A stretch of 64,000 nt of DNA from DATBLQ01 sp036555325. GTDB lineage: Bacteria > Pseudomonadota > Alphaproteobacteria > Rhizobiales > Aestuariivirgaceae. Position numbers and translations under genes: made by a program. The notes beneath the pieces were generated by a model. That model did no database searches. It was not told where the DNA came from and saw only the letters and a list, made by a program, of their open reading frames with translations. Below are positions 42,173 through 51,008 of the stretch, in pieces. The number at the start of each line of letters is the position of its first letter. Position 1 is the first letter of the stretch. The stretch is from assembly GCA_036555325.1 (NCBI GenBank), contig DATBLQ010000039.1, positions 1 to 64,000 of the forward strand, in the 5' to 3' direction.

Positions 42173-43076
42173 TGCTGAAGCACCGGTAATCACTGTAGCT
42201 ATCGCCACTCATAATCGTGCGCGCGACTGCCTCGAACTGATTGGCAGCCTTAGAAATCAAAGCCTTCCGCGTGATCAGTTCGAGATAATCGTTGCGGACA
42301 ATGGATCAACTCGCGACTGCCAAGAGGAGCTGGCCAAATTTTCAAAGACCTGGAAATACCGACTGATCGTGATGCCCGAAGCTGGAATTTCTGCTGCACG
42401 CAACGCACTCCTCGCTGAATGTCATAGCCCGCTTATTGCATATATTGACGATGATGCGCGGCCCATCGTGAATTGGCTTAGAGCTCTGCTCAACGGATTT
42501 GCGAGCCGCAACGCGACTGTCGTCGGCGGTCCAATTCGATCGCAATTCCCGCAATCCGGACAACCCGATTGGCTAACTGACGAACTTCTCACCTACTATT
42601 CGCATCTTGACTATGGTCCCCATGATCGCGTGCTCGCTACGGAATTCTTGGTTGGCGCAAATATGGCATTCCGGTGCGCCAATTTGCGGCGGGTGGGTGG
42701 TTTCCAACTTCGATTGGGGCGCGTCGGCTTTAGTCAATTGCTCGGAGATGAGGAAGTGGTGGTGCAGAACCAAATCCGATCTGAAGGCGGATGTGTTCTA
42801 TATGCAAGTGCAGCAGCGGTATCTCATATCATAAAGGCTGAACGGCTCACGCCTCAATGGCTGCGCTCACGCGTAGCATGGCAGGCCGTGTCGGCCCAGC
42901 TTAGCGGCGTTAAGCCGAACAGAGATGCCACCGGCCTCCTCAGAGAAGCGGGCGCGGCACTTGGCATAACCAGTGAGGTCGAGACGTTGTTGTCGGACCC
43001 TGGTCGCCAGATGGGAGATCAGCTGCGTTTTATCTACGCGCTGCAAACCGTGTTGCTCGACCCTGCCACGACCTAA
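42162..43076 (+). CDS. Family 2 glycosyltransferase
   Basis: About 304 residues of GT-A fold: VITVAIATHNRARDCLELI opens the nucleotide-binding half, the DXD-type motif is IAYIDDDARP at about 92, and the acceptor region has GGFQLRLGRVGFSQLLGDEE. It transfers a sugar from a nucleotide donor, probably at the cytoplasmic membrane face. The proposed start is a TTG at 42162, preceded five bases upstream by GGGAGGAG and overlapping the end of the phosphatase-like gene by 11 bases, so the two are coupled. Confidence 0.85.
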   Translation: MHRNAEAPVITVAIATHNRARDCLELIGSLRNQSLPRDQFEIIVADNGSTRDCQEELAKFSKTWKYRLIVMPEAGISAARNALLAECHSPLIAYIDDDARPIVNWLRALLNGFASRNATVVGGPIRSQFPQSGQPDWLTDELLTYYSHLDYGPHDRVLATEFLVGANMAFRCANLRRVGGFQLRLGRVGFSQLLGDEEVVVQNQIRSEGGCVLYASAAAVSHIIKAERLTPQWLRSRVAWQAVSAQLSGVKPNRDATGLLREAGAALGITSEVETLLSDPGRQMGDQLRFIYALQTVLLDPATT

Positions 43077-43122
43077 CAGTTCGAGCAGTGAGCCGCATAT
43101 TGTCAGGGGATTTTGCCCAAAG

Positions 43123-44817
43123 TTATTCTGCCGCAGATCTTATTGGAAGCGGACTGTCGCGGAGAACAGTAAGCTGGCCGTGCTCAAATTTTAGCAACCG
43201 ATCGCAGCTATCGAGCCAATTCAAATCATGCGTTGATACCACCACGGTCTTCCCCCGCCACTTGAGCCACGGCAACAATGATTTGAAAAAGTATTCCCGA
43301 TTTTCGGGATCCTGCTCCGCTACAAATTCATCCAGCATGATAATATCGCGATCCTCGAGCAGCAATATTGCCAGGGCAAGCCGTCGCTTCTGACCGGCGG
43401 AAAGGTCAAGTCGGGTAATACTTTGATTTTCAATGCTGGTGATGCCGGCTAGGCGCGAACGCTCCAGCACGCTCGCCGCTGTATTAGGTTGGGTGGCCTC
43501 CAGACCATAAAGTTTTCGAAACACGTGATACTGTGTGAATATCGCCGAAAATCGCGCACGATATTCGCTCAAATTGTCAGGCCCAACCGTCGCACCATCG
43601 ACCTCGATCGTGCCTTCACTAGGGTCCAGCAATCCCGCCAGCAGGTTCATAAAAGTTGTTTTTCCCGATCCGTTTGGGCCGATGAGAAACACCAATTCAC
43701 CCCGATTCAATTCGAAATCGAGCGGACCCAAGACAAAAGGACTCTGCTCGCGCGAGGCATGGACAGCGGTGATACCGCGCAGCATGATTTTCCGAAAGCC
43801 GGCGGGCTCTCCGTCTATTGCATCCTTCAGGTGTTCGAATTGAGCCAGTTGTGCGTTGAGATCGGCAATCCGGACATAGGAAACAAGCGTTCCAATGACC
43901 GAGGGATAGCTCGTCACGATCTGCTCAAAGGGAGTAAGCGAGAATAGCACGAGTGTAAGGACCTGGAATGTTACCGTTGCTTCAGTGTGTCCAAGAAAAG
44001 GCACAAGAAAAACGATGCCCGCGAACAGCATGAAACGCAGGGAGTGCACGGCCCCTTCCCCGGTGGCATAGATTCGATTGGCCTTGATAAGGATGTGACG
44101 AAGTTTGGTCAGCACTTGTCTTACGTCCGCGGCTAGACTATCGCGCCTGCCTTGGTGAAGCCGTAATTCCCGAATCCCCCGCAACATGTCTGACACGAGC
44201 TCGAAGTAGCCAACATCCAGCGTGCGCGCATCCGTATTGAGCGCCGACATCGCTTTCTGTTGAAGATGATAGGCCAGAACCCCGCCGATCATTACAATGA
44301 CTGCCGAAATTCCGGCGATCGAGGAATAGTAAAAGAGCTGCGGTATGGCGATGGATAGGAAGATAAATGACGGTAGCAAGCTTAATACCGTGTTCGTGAA
44401 CCCTGCAACTATGCTCACGTCGGTGGTCAGAATATGATAGAGCGCTCCGTGTTGATGTCGCTCTATGAAGTTTGGCTGCATCTTGAGCAAACCGCCGATG
44501 ACTTTCAGTCGAACGGAATTGATGACATGAGTTGTGACTGCCGTGCTCATGACGTCATAGATGAACGCGGAGCCAACGACCACGATGAAGGCGAGAACAA
44601 ACAGCGGCAACCACGTTGACATTGCTTCGCCGAGGGGCGCGGCAGCGGCTTTGTTGATGACGATCATTACAAAATCGCGGGACAGTCCGGCAGCCAGCGC
44701 AACAACAAGAAGCACGTACTTCACCCGTTGCGGCCCGTGCGACCACAGGAATCGCAGCATCATCAGCAGTTGTTTAGCGTTTATTTCCAAAGGTTTGCTG
44801 TTTTCTGGTCCCAGCAC
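43123..44817 (-). CDS. ABC exporter, fused permease-ATPase (cyclic peptide/SyrD-like)
   Basis: The 564-residue half-transporter has six membrane segments (about 30-320) and a C-terminal ATPase with Walker A GPNGSGKTT at about 388, signature LSAGQKRRLALAILL and Walker B IIMLDEFVAEQDP. The aspartate- and glutamate-rich Walker B end (DEFVAEQDP) is typical of the SyrD/PvdE cyclic-peptide exporter group and differs from Wzm/Wzt or MsbA types. In this locus it may export a glycolipid, peptide or glycan precursor; the substrate is unknown. It converges on the GT2 gene. Confidence 0.85.
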   Translation of the reverse strand: MLGPENSKPLEINAKQLLMMLRFLWSHGPQRVKYVLLVVALAAGLSRDFVMIVINKAAAAPLGEAMSTWLPLFVLAFIVVVGSAFIYDVMSTAVTTHVINSVRLKVIGGLLKMQPNFIERHQHGALYHILTTDVSIVAGFTNTVLSLLPSFIFLSIAIPQLFYYSSIAGISAVIVMIGGVLAYHLQQKAMSALNTDARTLDVGYFELVSDMLRGIRELRLHQGRRDSLAADVRQVLTKLRHILIKANRIYATGEGAVHSLRFMLFAGIVFLVPFLGHTEATVTFQVLTLVLFSLTPFEQIVTSYPSVIGTLVSYVRIADLNAQLAQFEHLKDAIDGEPAGFRKIMLRGITAVHASREQSPFVLGPLDFELNRGELVFLIGPNGSGKTTFMNLLAGLLDPSEGTIEVDGATVGPDNLSEYRARFSAIFTQYHVFRKLYGLEATQPNTAASVLERSRLAGITSIENQSITRLDLSAGQKRRLALAILLLEDRDIIMLDEFVAEQDPENREYFFKSLLPWLKWRGKTVVVSTHDLNWLDSCDRLLKFEHGQLTVLRDSPLPIRSAAE

Positions 44818-45805
44818 AGCTTCTACATCGCGTGGTTGTCACATGTCACCAAAAACAAGCACGATATCCAACTGATGCTCACTAAGCTCTAGCGTGGCTC
44901 ATAGCGAAGAAGTTCGTTTTGCAACCTACACAACAAAAGGTTGAGAAGCACTATGAACAGAGAGCCACCTGCAATTCTTCCAGGCTTCGATACCATCTTA
45001 GTCAAAGCCCGCTATTCATCATAGCGAGCGAGAGAATGGGAAGCTTTTTATCGCATCCTCGACGATCTCCTCACCTCGCAGAGACTTATCGTCTAATCGC
45101 TTCACGCTAAATCGAACATATTTGCGCTGAAGATCACTAATTTGATCAAGTCGAGCCCGTGCCTCAGCCGCGGCTAGGGCAGCACTGAGAACTTTGGAAT
45201 CGCATTGTCCATTTTCAAAATTCGCGAGCAAGTTGGGCACGGCGTGCCGATTGATCTTCAATCATAAGCATTGCCGCAAGCCCATGCTTGCGCGCATTTC
45301 CGCGAGAGCGTCGTTTGCCCTCATTGGTTCGCGGTCCTGTTCTGCCTCTGACGTTCTGGCTTCAACATAGCCGACCTGACGCTTCAACATTTTGAGTTGA
45401 GCCCTTGCTTCACGTAGATCATCAATCATACATAGGCTGTGGTAATAGCTCAGCTCCCTAGCTTCTGCCTGGATATCGAATGCATTGCGCAGGGTTTGAG
45501 TCTGAAGCAGCAAAATCGCGGCAGTCATGCCTTTGGTAAAACCGGCGTCGACAGGTGGACCCCGGAGATTGACATCAGGACGCCATAACGGTCATCCTAG
45601 TCGGACGTAAACTAGCGCATTCACGTGGCACCTCTTTTTGTTCAGACAGTCTCGACAAGTCCAGCATGAACAGGTTGGTCGACCCTAATAGAGTTGATAT
45701 TTGACATGATGTTGAAGCTCTGGTTTTTTTGCCTACGGAGCCCCTTCACTCCTCAGCTATGACCACCAGGCTAAACGACCTGAACATGCATCTGGGAAAT
45801 ATTTC
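44818..45805. other. Long spacer between ABC exporter and bifunctional glycosyltransferase
   Basis: Nearly 1 kb with no recognised gene family and a fall in GC content that continues into the next genes. It contains one minus-strand frame of 169 sense codons interrupted by a single TGA (45019-45528). The remaining parts, 44818-45018 and 45529-45805, show no convincing gene; the latter should hold the promoter of the glycosyltransferase gene starting at 45806. Confidence 0.5.
45019..45528 (-). pseudogene. Frame of 169 sense codons split by one in-frame TGA, or two tiny genes
   Basis: On the minus strand an ATG at 45528 opens an 88-residue helical frame (RELSYYHSLCMIDDLREARA, then KMLKRQVGYVEARTSEAEQD) ending in TGA at 45264-45262. 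The next codon in the same frame is TTG, starting another 80 residues (VLSAALAAAEARARLDQISD) to a stop at 45019. Both halves have protein-like, coiled-coil-rich composition and the frame is kept across the stop. This fits a gene broken by one nonsense change, or two adjacent small genes. No family was recognised and no strong ribosome-binding site precedes either start. It may also be chance. Confidence 0.35.
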
Positions 45806-47665
45806 ATGAAAAATGCCTTCGTTGGCCATAGCTATCACAAGGTTACGCTGTCGTCGAAGTGGTTTACAGACATTTTACAAAAGGATGGCTCGACCAACTC
45901 ATTCTGGGATGAAACTTGGATTGGAAAAAGGCCGATAAAGGTTGATGAGGTTTTGGACTTTGATCGAATTTTTGTTTGGCAGGTACACTATCTAGCACAA
46001 CAGATTGCTGCTATCGCTCCTGAGAAGCTGGTTTACCTTCCCATGTGGGATGGAGTATCTCAACTTGATCATGAATTCTGGGAAGTTTTCGGGAGTACGA
46101 AGATACTTTCATTCTCTTGGACCTTGCACCGAAAATTGAGGTTGTGGGGGCTAAATAGCTTTCAGATCCAATTCTTTCCAGATCCAAACGAGCATCAACA
46201 AGTTTCCGATTTTTCAACGAAGCGCGGGTATCTTTGGCAGCGACGACCTGAGATTGGTTGGCCTCAAGTTGCAGCTCTTTCGGGTGATCTACATTGGGAT
46301 AAGTTCTTGCTTCATGCCGGAATGGACCCACCGCTTGGGGAGTTCACTCCTCCTAAAATATCCCAGATACTGGAACATAATATCAAAGTAACGCGCTTTA
46401 ATGCTGATGCCGCCGCAGCAAGGAGGATCGTAGAGGAGGCAAACATCTACTTTGCGCCACGCCTCATGGAGGGTATTGGCATGACCTTTCTTGAGGCAAT
46501 GGCTCGTGGTCAATGCGTTGTCGCTCCAGAGGCACCGACAATGTCGGAGTACATAACCAATGGTGTAAATGGCCTCCTTTACAATTATTGTAATCTGCAT
46601 CCGGTAAATTTTGACAGAGCGGCCGAAGTCGGAGCCGCCGCCCGCAGACACGTCGAGCATGGATACGAGGATTGGATTCACGATCGGCACAATAGACTAC
46701 CGGATATCCTCTTTGCAGGCCCGTCCGGCGCTTCCCCACCACGAACAGCTGCACAGGCAAAGTGGAGACACTGCCCTCGCGAATTCCGTAAGGGTTGGAA
46801 GTCTGCCTTCCCAAAGGTTACCGTAGCGGTCGTTACCCTGAATGCCGCTGAATCTTTCGATGCAACACTAGCAAGCGTTCTTGATCAGACGTTCAAGGAT
46901 GTTGATATCGTAGTGATAGATGGTGAGTCCCAAGATGGGACTGTCGGTCGGATCTTGGACTACTCTAAGTATATCCACACCTTTATTTCTGAGCGTGACG
47001 ACGGGCCGTATGACGCAATGAACAAGGCGGCACGCTTAGGAAGGGGCGAGTTTATTATTTATATGAATGCAGGCGATCTGTTTGCCTGCCCAGACGCGGT
47101 TGAGCGTGCACTGCACGTGGCTACTCCGGAAATCGACTTCATCATTGGGCATCACATTTATCTTATCCCTGGCGGCTGCGAGGAGCTGCATAAGGCCGCG
47201 GACTTCAATGAAACTTGGGAGCGGCTAAGAGCGGGTCAAGTCGACTTTCAGTGGCTTAGCGGTGTCCCCTGTCATCAGGCGACGTTTACACGCAGAAATA
47301 TACTCGTTGACGAGGGGGGCTATTCTAAGTTCTTCAAATTCGCGGCGGACCATGAGTTTATGTACCGAATGCGCCAGAAAGGAGCGAGGTTTCGCCACTG
47401 CGGGGAGACAATTGCTATCTATGCCGGAAATGGGCTTAGCCGCCAAAATGAAATCGAGTGTGCCAAAGAGTGGTGGAGGATTTGCCGAGCCTATGGTGAA
47501 CAGAAGGGCGTTGATCGTTTCTTTAGATCGAACTTCCCACCTACCTGTGAGATAGATTCTCATAGGCTCACTACAAGCCTTAGATCCGTCCATCACAGTT
47601 TTATGCAGCTTGCTAGACGCGCGATCGCTTGGCGACTGTTTTTGTCTCAACGACAATCACGATAG
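45806..47665 (+). CDS. Bifunctional glycosyltransferase: GT-B-like plus GT2 domain
   Basis: The 619-residue protein joins two transferases. Residues about 1-310 resemble a GT-B enzyme, with the donor-site motif APRLMEGIGMTFLEAMARGQ and CVVAPEAPTMSEYI. Residues about 335-600 are a GT2 domain: VTVAVVTLNAAESFDATLAS, the DGESQDGT segment, and ERDDGPYDAMNKAA with a DXD-like acidic pair, followed by FIIYMNAGDL. The GT2 half resembles enzymes such as WcaA/colanic-acid-type transferases. The gene is AT-richer than most of the window, suggesting recent acquisition. It is followed after seven bases by the FkbM gene. Confidence 0.85.
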   Translation: MKNAFVGHSYHKVTLSSKWFTDILQKDGSTNSFWDETWIGKRPIKVDEVLDFDRIFVWQVHYLAQQIAAIAPEKLVYLPMWDGVSQLDHEFWEVFGSTKILSFSWTLHRKLRLWGLNSFQIQFFPDPNEHQQVSDFSTKRGYLWQRRPEIGWPQVAALSGDLHWDKFLLHAGMDPPLGEFTPPKISQILEHNIKVTRFNADAAAARRIVEEANIYFAPRLMEGIGMTFLEAMARGQCVVAPEAPTMSEYITNGVNGLLYNYCNLHPVNFDRAAEVGAAARRHVEHGYEDWIHDRHNRLPDILFAGPSGASPPRTAAQAKWRHCPREFRKGWKSAFPKVTVAVVTLNAAESFDATLASVLDQTFKDVDIVVIDGESQDGTVGRILDYSKYIHTFISERDDGPYDAMNKAARLGRGEFIIYMNAGDLFACPDAVERALHVATPEIDFIIGHHIYLIPGGCEELHKAADFNETWERLRAGQVDFQWLSGVPCHQATFTRRNILVDEGGYSKFFKFAADHEFMYRMRQKGARFRHCGETIAIYAGNGLSRQNEIECAKEWWRICRAYGEQKGVDRFFRSNFPPTCEIDSHRLTTSLRSVHHSFMQLARRAIAWRLFLSQRQSR

Positions 47666-47672
47666 CAAAGTG

Positions 47673-48521
47673 ATGAAACGATATCCGTTTGGAAAATTTC
47701 TGCTAGATACCCCGGACGAGCATGGCATTTTTCAGATCCATAAGGACGCCGTTCTCTATGACCGCGCGTTCGGTTTCATACTGGAGGAAATTGCGAAGGC
47801 AGCGCCGGAAGCGGTTATGCTGGACATTGGGGGAAATATCGGAGATACGGCCGCCCTTTTCGCAACCTATGTAAAAAATCCAATCATTTCTGTTGAGGGT
47901 AATGCAGAGTTCTTGGAATTTTTCAGAAGAAATCGCCACCTTTTTGGGAATCAAGTGACACTTGTCGAGGGTTTTGTACGTACTGACTCGCTCAGCACAC
48001 TTAACTTAATTTATCAAAGCGGGGCCGGAAGTGGAAAGATGACAATCAGCGACTCCCAAAATTCAGTAAACTATGAATTCATCTCTACTGATACTTTGAT
48101 AGAGATGGCAAAAGGTAGAAATCAAGAACTGTGTCTGGTCAAATCGGACACGGACGGGATGGATGGTTTTATTGTTTCTGATTTCTTGCATAAAACGGAC
48201 GCGGCTCTTTTTTTTGAATGTGATATGATCGCTACAATGTCCGGGGTCTCCAACCCATGGCCTGCGTTCTTCGACAGTTTGACTGAAAAGGCATATTGCA
48301 TTGTTGTTTATGATAACTTCGGCCTGCCAATGCTGATCGAAGAGCGCAATCCTGGCAAAGTGCTTGTCGATTTAGCCGGGTATGTCAGTCTTCAACGAAC
48401 TATACCTCCAATACGAATCTGGTATTACGACGTATGGGCCTTTTCACCAAAGTGGAGGTCGGTTTTTGATGAGGTTGCCCTGAAGTTGCGAAAAGGCTTG
48501 CTGCGACCAACCAACTTCTAA
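47673..48521 (+). CDS. FkbM family methyltransferase
   Basis: The 282-residue protein has an S-adenosylmethionine-binding Rossmann core: AVMLDIGGNIGDTAALFATY (motif I, about 49-68), ISVEGNAEFLEFFRRN, and the FkbM-type LVKSDTDGMDGFIVSDFL at about 153. FkbM enzymes O-methylate sugars or polyketides. The ATG at 47673 is seven bases after the bifunctional glycosyltransferase, so the pair probably forms an operon that adds and methylates sugar residues. It shares that gene's low GC content. Confidence 0.87.
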   Translation: MKRYPFGKFLLDTPDEHGIFQIHKDAVLYDRAFGFILEEIAKAAPEAVMLDIGGNIGDTAALFATYVKNPIISVEGNAEFLEFFRRNRHLFGNQVTLVEGFVRTDSLSTLNLIYQSGAGSGKMTISDSQNSVNYEFISTDTLIEMAKGRNQELCLVKSDTDGMDGFIVSDFLHKTDAALFFECDMIATMSGVSNPWPAFFDSLTEKAYCIVVYDNFGLPMLIEERNPGKVLVDLAGYVSLQRTIPPIRIWYYDVWAFSPKWRSVFDEVALKLRKGLLRPTNF

Positions 48522-48606
48522 GGGAGCTTTTCTGTACAACTCTGACCTAGTCCAGACTCTAAAATACCTGAATAACCTCGTTTGATGTCTTGCTGCTCCT
48601 TCGTTT

Positions 48607-48618
48607 GTGACCGGTCAC
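48607..48618. promoter_or_regulatory. 12-bp perfect palindrome in convergent spacer
   Basis: GTGACCGGTCAC at 48607-48618 is a perfect palindrome in the 212-base spacer between the convergent FkbM and fcl genes. Operators are less expected between gene ends, so it may be coincidental. Confidence 0.2.
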
Positions 48619-48733
48619 TTCAGCTTGAGACTTGGCAAACTGCAGCACTCATGCTTGCATGTTAATTTTGCGGTATCCATCCCTCCCAGTGAAAAGTCCA
48701 TTCATCGGAATTTCACTGTCAGCTTGTTTTCTG

Positions 48734-49744
48734 CTACGCGCGCTTTGACGAGGCACGCCCAGAAACTTGCCTACTGTCCGTCGCACCATTCACCCTTTTG
48801 CGCCACCATTGCTTGAACCAGGCGTAGGTTTTCGCAAGCCCCTCGCTCAAGCTGGTCGGCGCAGACCACCCGAGCTCGTGCAACCGCGACACATCGAGTA
48901 ACTTTCGAGCGGTCCCATCCGGCATCGAACTGTTGAATCGAAATACGCATTCATGCTCGATCACCTTGGCCAGCAACGCAGCAAGATCGGCGATGGTTAT
49001 ATCCTTCCCAGTTCCAATATTGATTGGCTCTTCCTGGTCGTAGTTCTTCAAGATATGGACTATGGCATCAGCACAATCATCGACATAGAGAAATTCTCGT
49101 CGCGGTCTTCCCGTTCCCCAAATCTCAACCTCCCGTCTGCCCTGCACTTTTGCCTCGTGGATTTTCCGCATCAAAGCTGGAACGACGTGACTGGTTTGCA
49201 GGTCGAAATTATCCTCCGGGCCATAGAGATTTGTCGGCATACATGAAACAAAGCAATGACCATACTGCCGCCGATATGCCTGCAAAAGCTTGATCGCAGC
49301 AATTTTTGCAATCGCATACCACTCGTTCGTTTTTTCCAAAGGGCCTGTCAGCAGCGCTTCTTCCGGTATTGGTTGAGCTGCCTCACGGGGATAGATACAA
49401 GATGATCCGAGCATCACGAATTTCTCAACCTGTGACCTGTGTGCAGCTTCGGTCAAGTTTGTGACGATTGCCAAATTCTCGTAGATAAACTCCGCTGGAT
49501 AAGTTGTGTTTGCCAGAATTCCGCCGACCTTTGCTGCACAGCAGATCACAGCATGCGGCCGCTGGCATGCAATAAACTCTTCGACTTCAGCCTGTCGGCA
49601 TAGATCCAGCTCCGAATGAGTGGCCGTTATGACCTCACAGTTCTCGTTTGCGAGCCGCCTGACTACCGCACTGCCTACCATTCCGCTGTGGCCCGCAACA
49701 TAGACGCGCTTGTTGTCCAACGAATAGTTCTCACAAACTGCCAT
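48734..49744 (-). CDS. fcl: GDP-L-fucose synthase
   Basis: The 336-residue extended SDR is an epimerase-reductase that converts GDP-4-keto-6-deoxymannose to GDP-L-fucose with NADPH. It shows the Rossmann loop YVAGHSGMVGSAVVRRL, CAAKVGGILANTTYPAEFIY, the GSSCIYPREAAQPIPEEALL region, and the catalytic YAIAK within NEWYAIAKIAAIKLLQAYRR. The ATG at 49744 is preceded by GAGGG; an upstream frame extension is not conserved. Gmd, which makes its substrate, is encoded at 51009. Confidence 0.93.
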   Translation of the reverse strand: MAVCENYSLDNKRVYVAGHSGMVGSAVVRRLANENCEVITATHSELDLCRQAEVEEFIACQRPHAVICCAAKVGGILANTTYPAEFIYENLAIVTNLTEAAHRSQVEKFVMLGSSCIYPREAAQPIPEEALLTGPLEKTNEWYAIAKIAAIKLLQAYRRQYGHCFVSCMPTNLYGPEDNFDLQTSHVVPALMRKIHEAKVQGRREVEIWGTGRPRREFLYVDDCADAIVHILKNYDQEEPINIGTGKDITIADLAALLAKVIEHECVFRFNSSMPDGTARKLLDVSRLHELGWSAPTSLSEGLAKTYAWFKQWWRKRVNGATDSRQVSGRASSKRA

Positions 49745-49871
49745 TTGTCCCTCGAAATTGATCCTGTATGGACTCCACGAACCGAATCGCGCCTTCTTGT
49801 ACAAGCCATTGTTTTGCAGCTCTTGCTGCAAAATGCCGTGTTCATCTAAGAGCTAACCGTACTTTCCGCTA

Positions 49872-50957
49872 CTAGTTGGATAGAGCGAGTATTGAATCGA
49901 CGAACCGGGCAGTGCCATGCTGCTCGCGCCAGCGTTCGGCGGCTTTGGCAGCCATTTGCCGATAGTGCTCCAGTCTGGCAAAAGTTCGCTCGATTGCGAA
50001 CAAGATCTGAGGTACCGACGCCTCGTTAAATCCAGGATACTGGAGCCCAAAATCGTTGAGCATCAATCGTGGCCGACAGTTTGAAGGTACAACAATCGGT
50101 AAGCCGCACGCTATCGCCTGAAACACAATCCCCGATGATTTGTTACGATATTTGACGGGATCAGAAGGCCACACAACAATGTCACAGCGCAGCATCTCCC
50201 GCGCTAGATCGGGAACGAAGGGTGGAATGACGACGCAATCCTTCACCCCCACGTCCGGAAATCCTTCGTTATTCTGAGCCCTGACCTGCCACCCCCGCGC
50301 CTTTATGGCTTCTACAAGCCGCCTTAAGATATCTCCTCCCCGTTCCCCACGATGACTGCCGAAAAAACCAATAGTGATACCCGGTTTGCGGTCAGCTTTC
50401 TCTGGACCGCCGTCAAATGGCACTGGAAGTTGTCGGGGAGACACACCGCTAGTGATGCCCGAATAGTGCTGCGTCGATGGCGCGTCAAATGTCACGAGCG
50501 CGAACTCTGAATGCGCCCGCCTCGTGCTGGCGGTCCACGCGGCTGTCCCGCAGCGATATCCCATGTCGGCGTCAAACCAGGCACAGCCAATCATGAACTG
50601 TTGCTTTTGCAACCACTGCGTTGCAATGAATTGATGCAACGTGAGGGTGGGCCAGAGCCATAGGTCGGCGCGGGGAATGTGCTTCAACGAAGTCAGAATA
50701 TTGCGGGCTACCATCCATATTGAAAATTTCTCATTCAGATTGTACCACGGCCTCCGATAGGCACCCACTTGAAACAACCCCTCGATTTGAATTTTCGAGT
50801 CATGGAACATCTCAAGGCATGCCGCTGTGATTTTGCTGTTGGCATAAACTATGGGCTCAACACCTTTGGCCACAAATGCTTGAGCTATGCGCAAATCAAC
50901 ATCGGCATGATGGCCAGCCGTATCAACGAGCCCAGGGTCGAGAAGAGCAACTTTCAT
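49872..50957 (-). CDS. GT-B-type glycosyltransferase, family uncertain
   Basis: The 361-residue protein opens MKVALLDPGLVDTAGHHADV, an N-terminal pattern of GT-B enzymes, and has a donor-site region with TIGFFGSHRGERGGDILRRL and GIVFQAIACGLPIVVPSNCR. The usual EX7E motif is not clear. It would transfer a sugar in the cytoplasm; donor and acceptor are unknown. It is divergent from gmd, sharing a 51-base region. Confidence 0.75.
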   Translation of the reverse strand: MKVALLDPGLVDTAGHHADVDLRIAQAFVAKGVEPIVYANSKITAACLEMFHDSKIQIEGLFQVGAYRRPWYNLNEKFSIWMVARNILTSLKHIPRADLWLWPTLTLHQFIATQWLQKQQFMIGCAWFDADMGYRCGTAAWTASTRRAHSEFALVTFDAPSTQHYSGITSGVSPRQLPVPFDGGPEKADRKPGITIGFFGSHRGERGGDILRRLVEAIKARGWQVRAQNNEGFPDVGVKDCVVIPPFVPDLAREMLRCDIVVWPSDPVKYRNKSSGIVFQAIACGLPIVVPSNCRPRLMLNDFGLQYPGFNEASVPQILFAIERTFARLEHYRQMAAKAAERWREQHGTARFVDSILALSN

Positions 50958-51008
50958 CAGCGGTGAGCTTTTCGCCGGATCAACTGAATCGATAGGACTT
51001 TGTACATT

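Noticed and set aside
45529..45805. Search for a small RNA or remnant mobile element in the AT-rich spacer
   Set aside because: No terminal repeats, transposase fragment or clear terminator hairpin was found.
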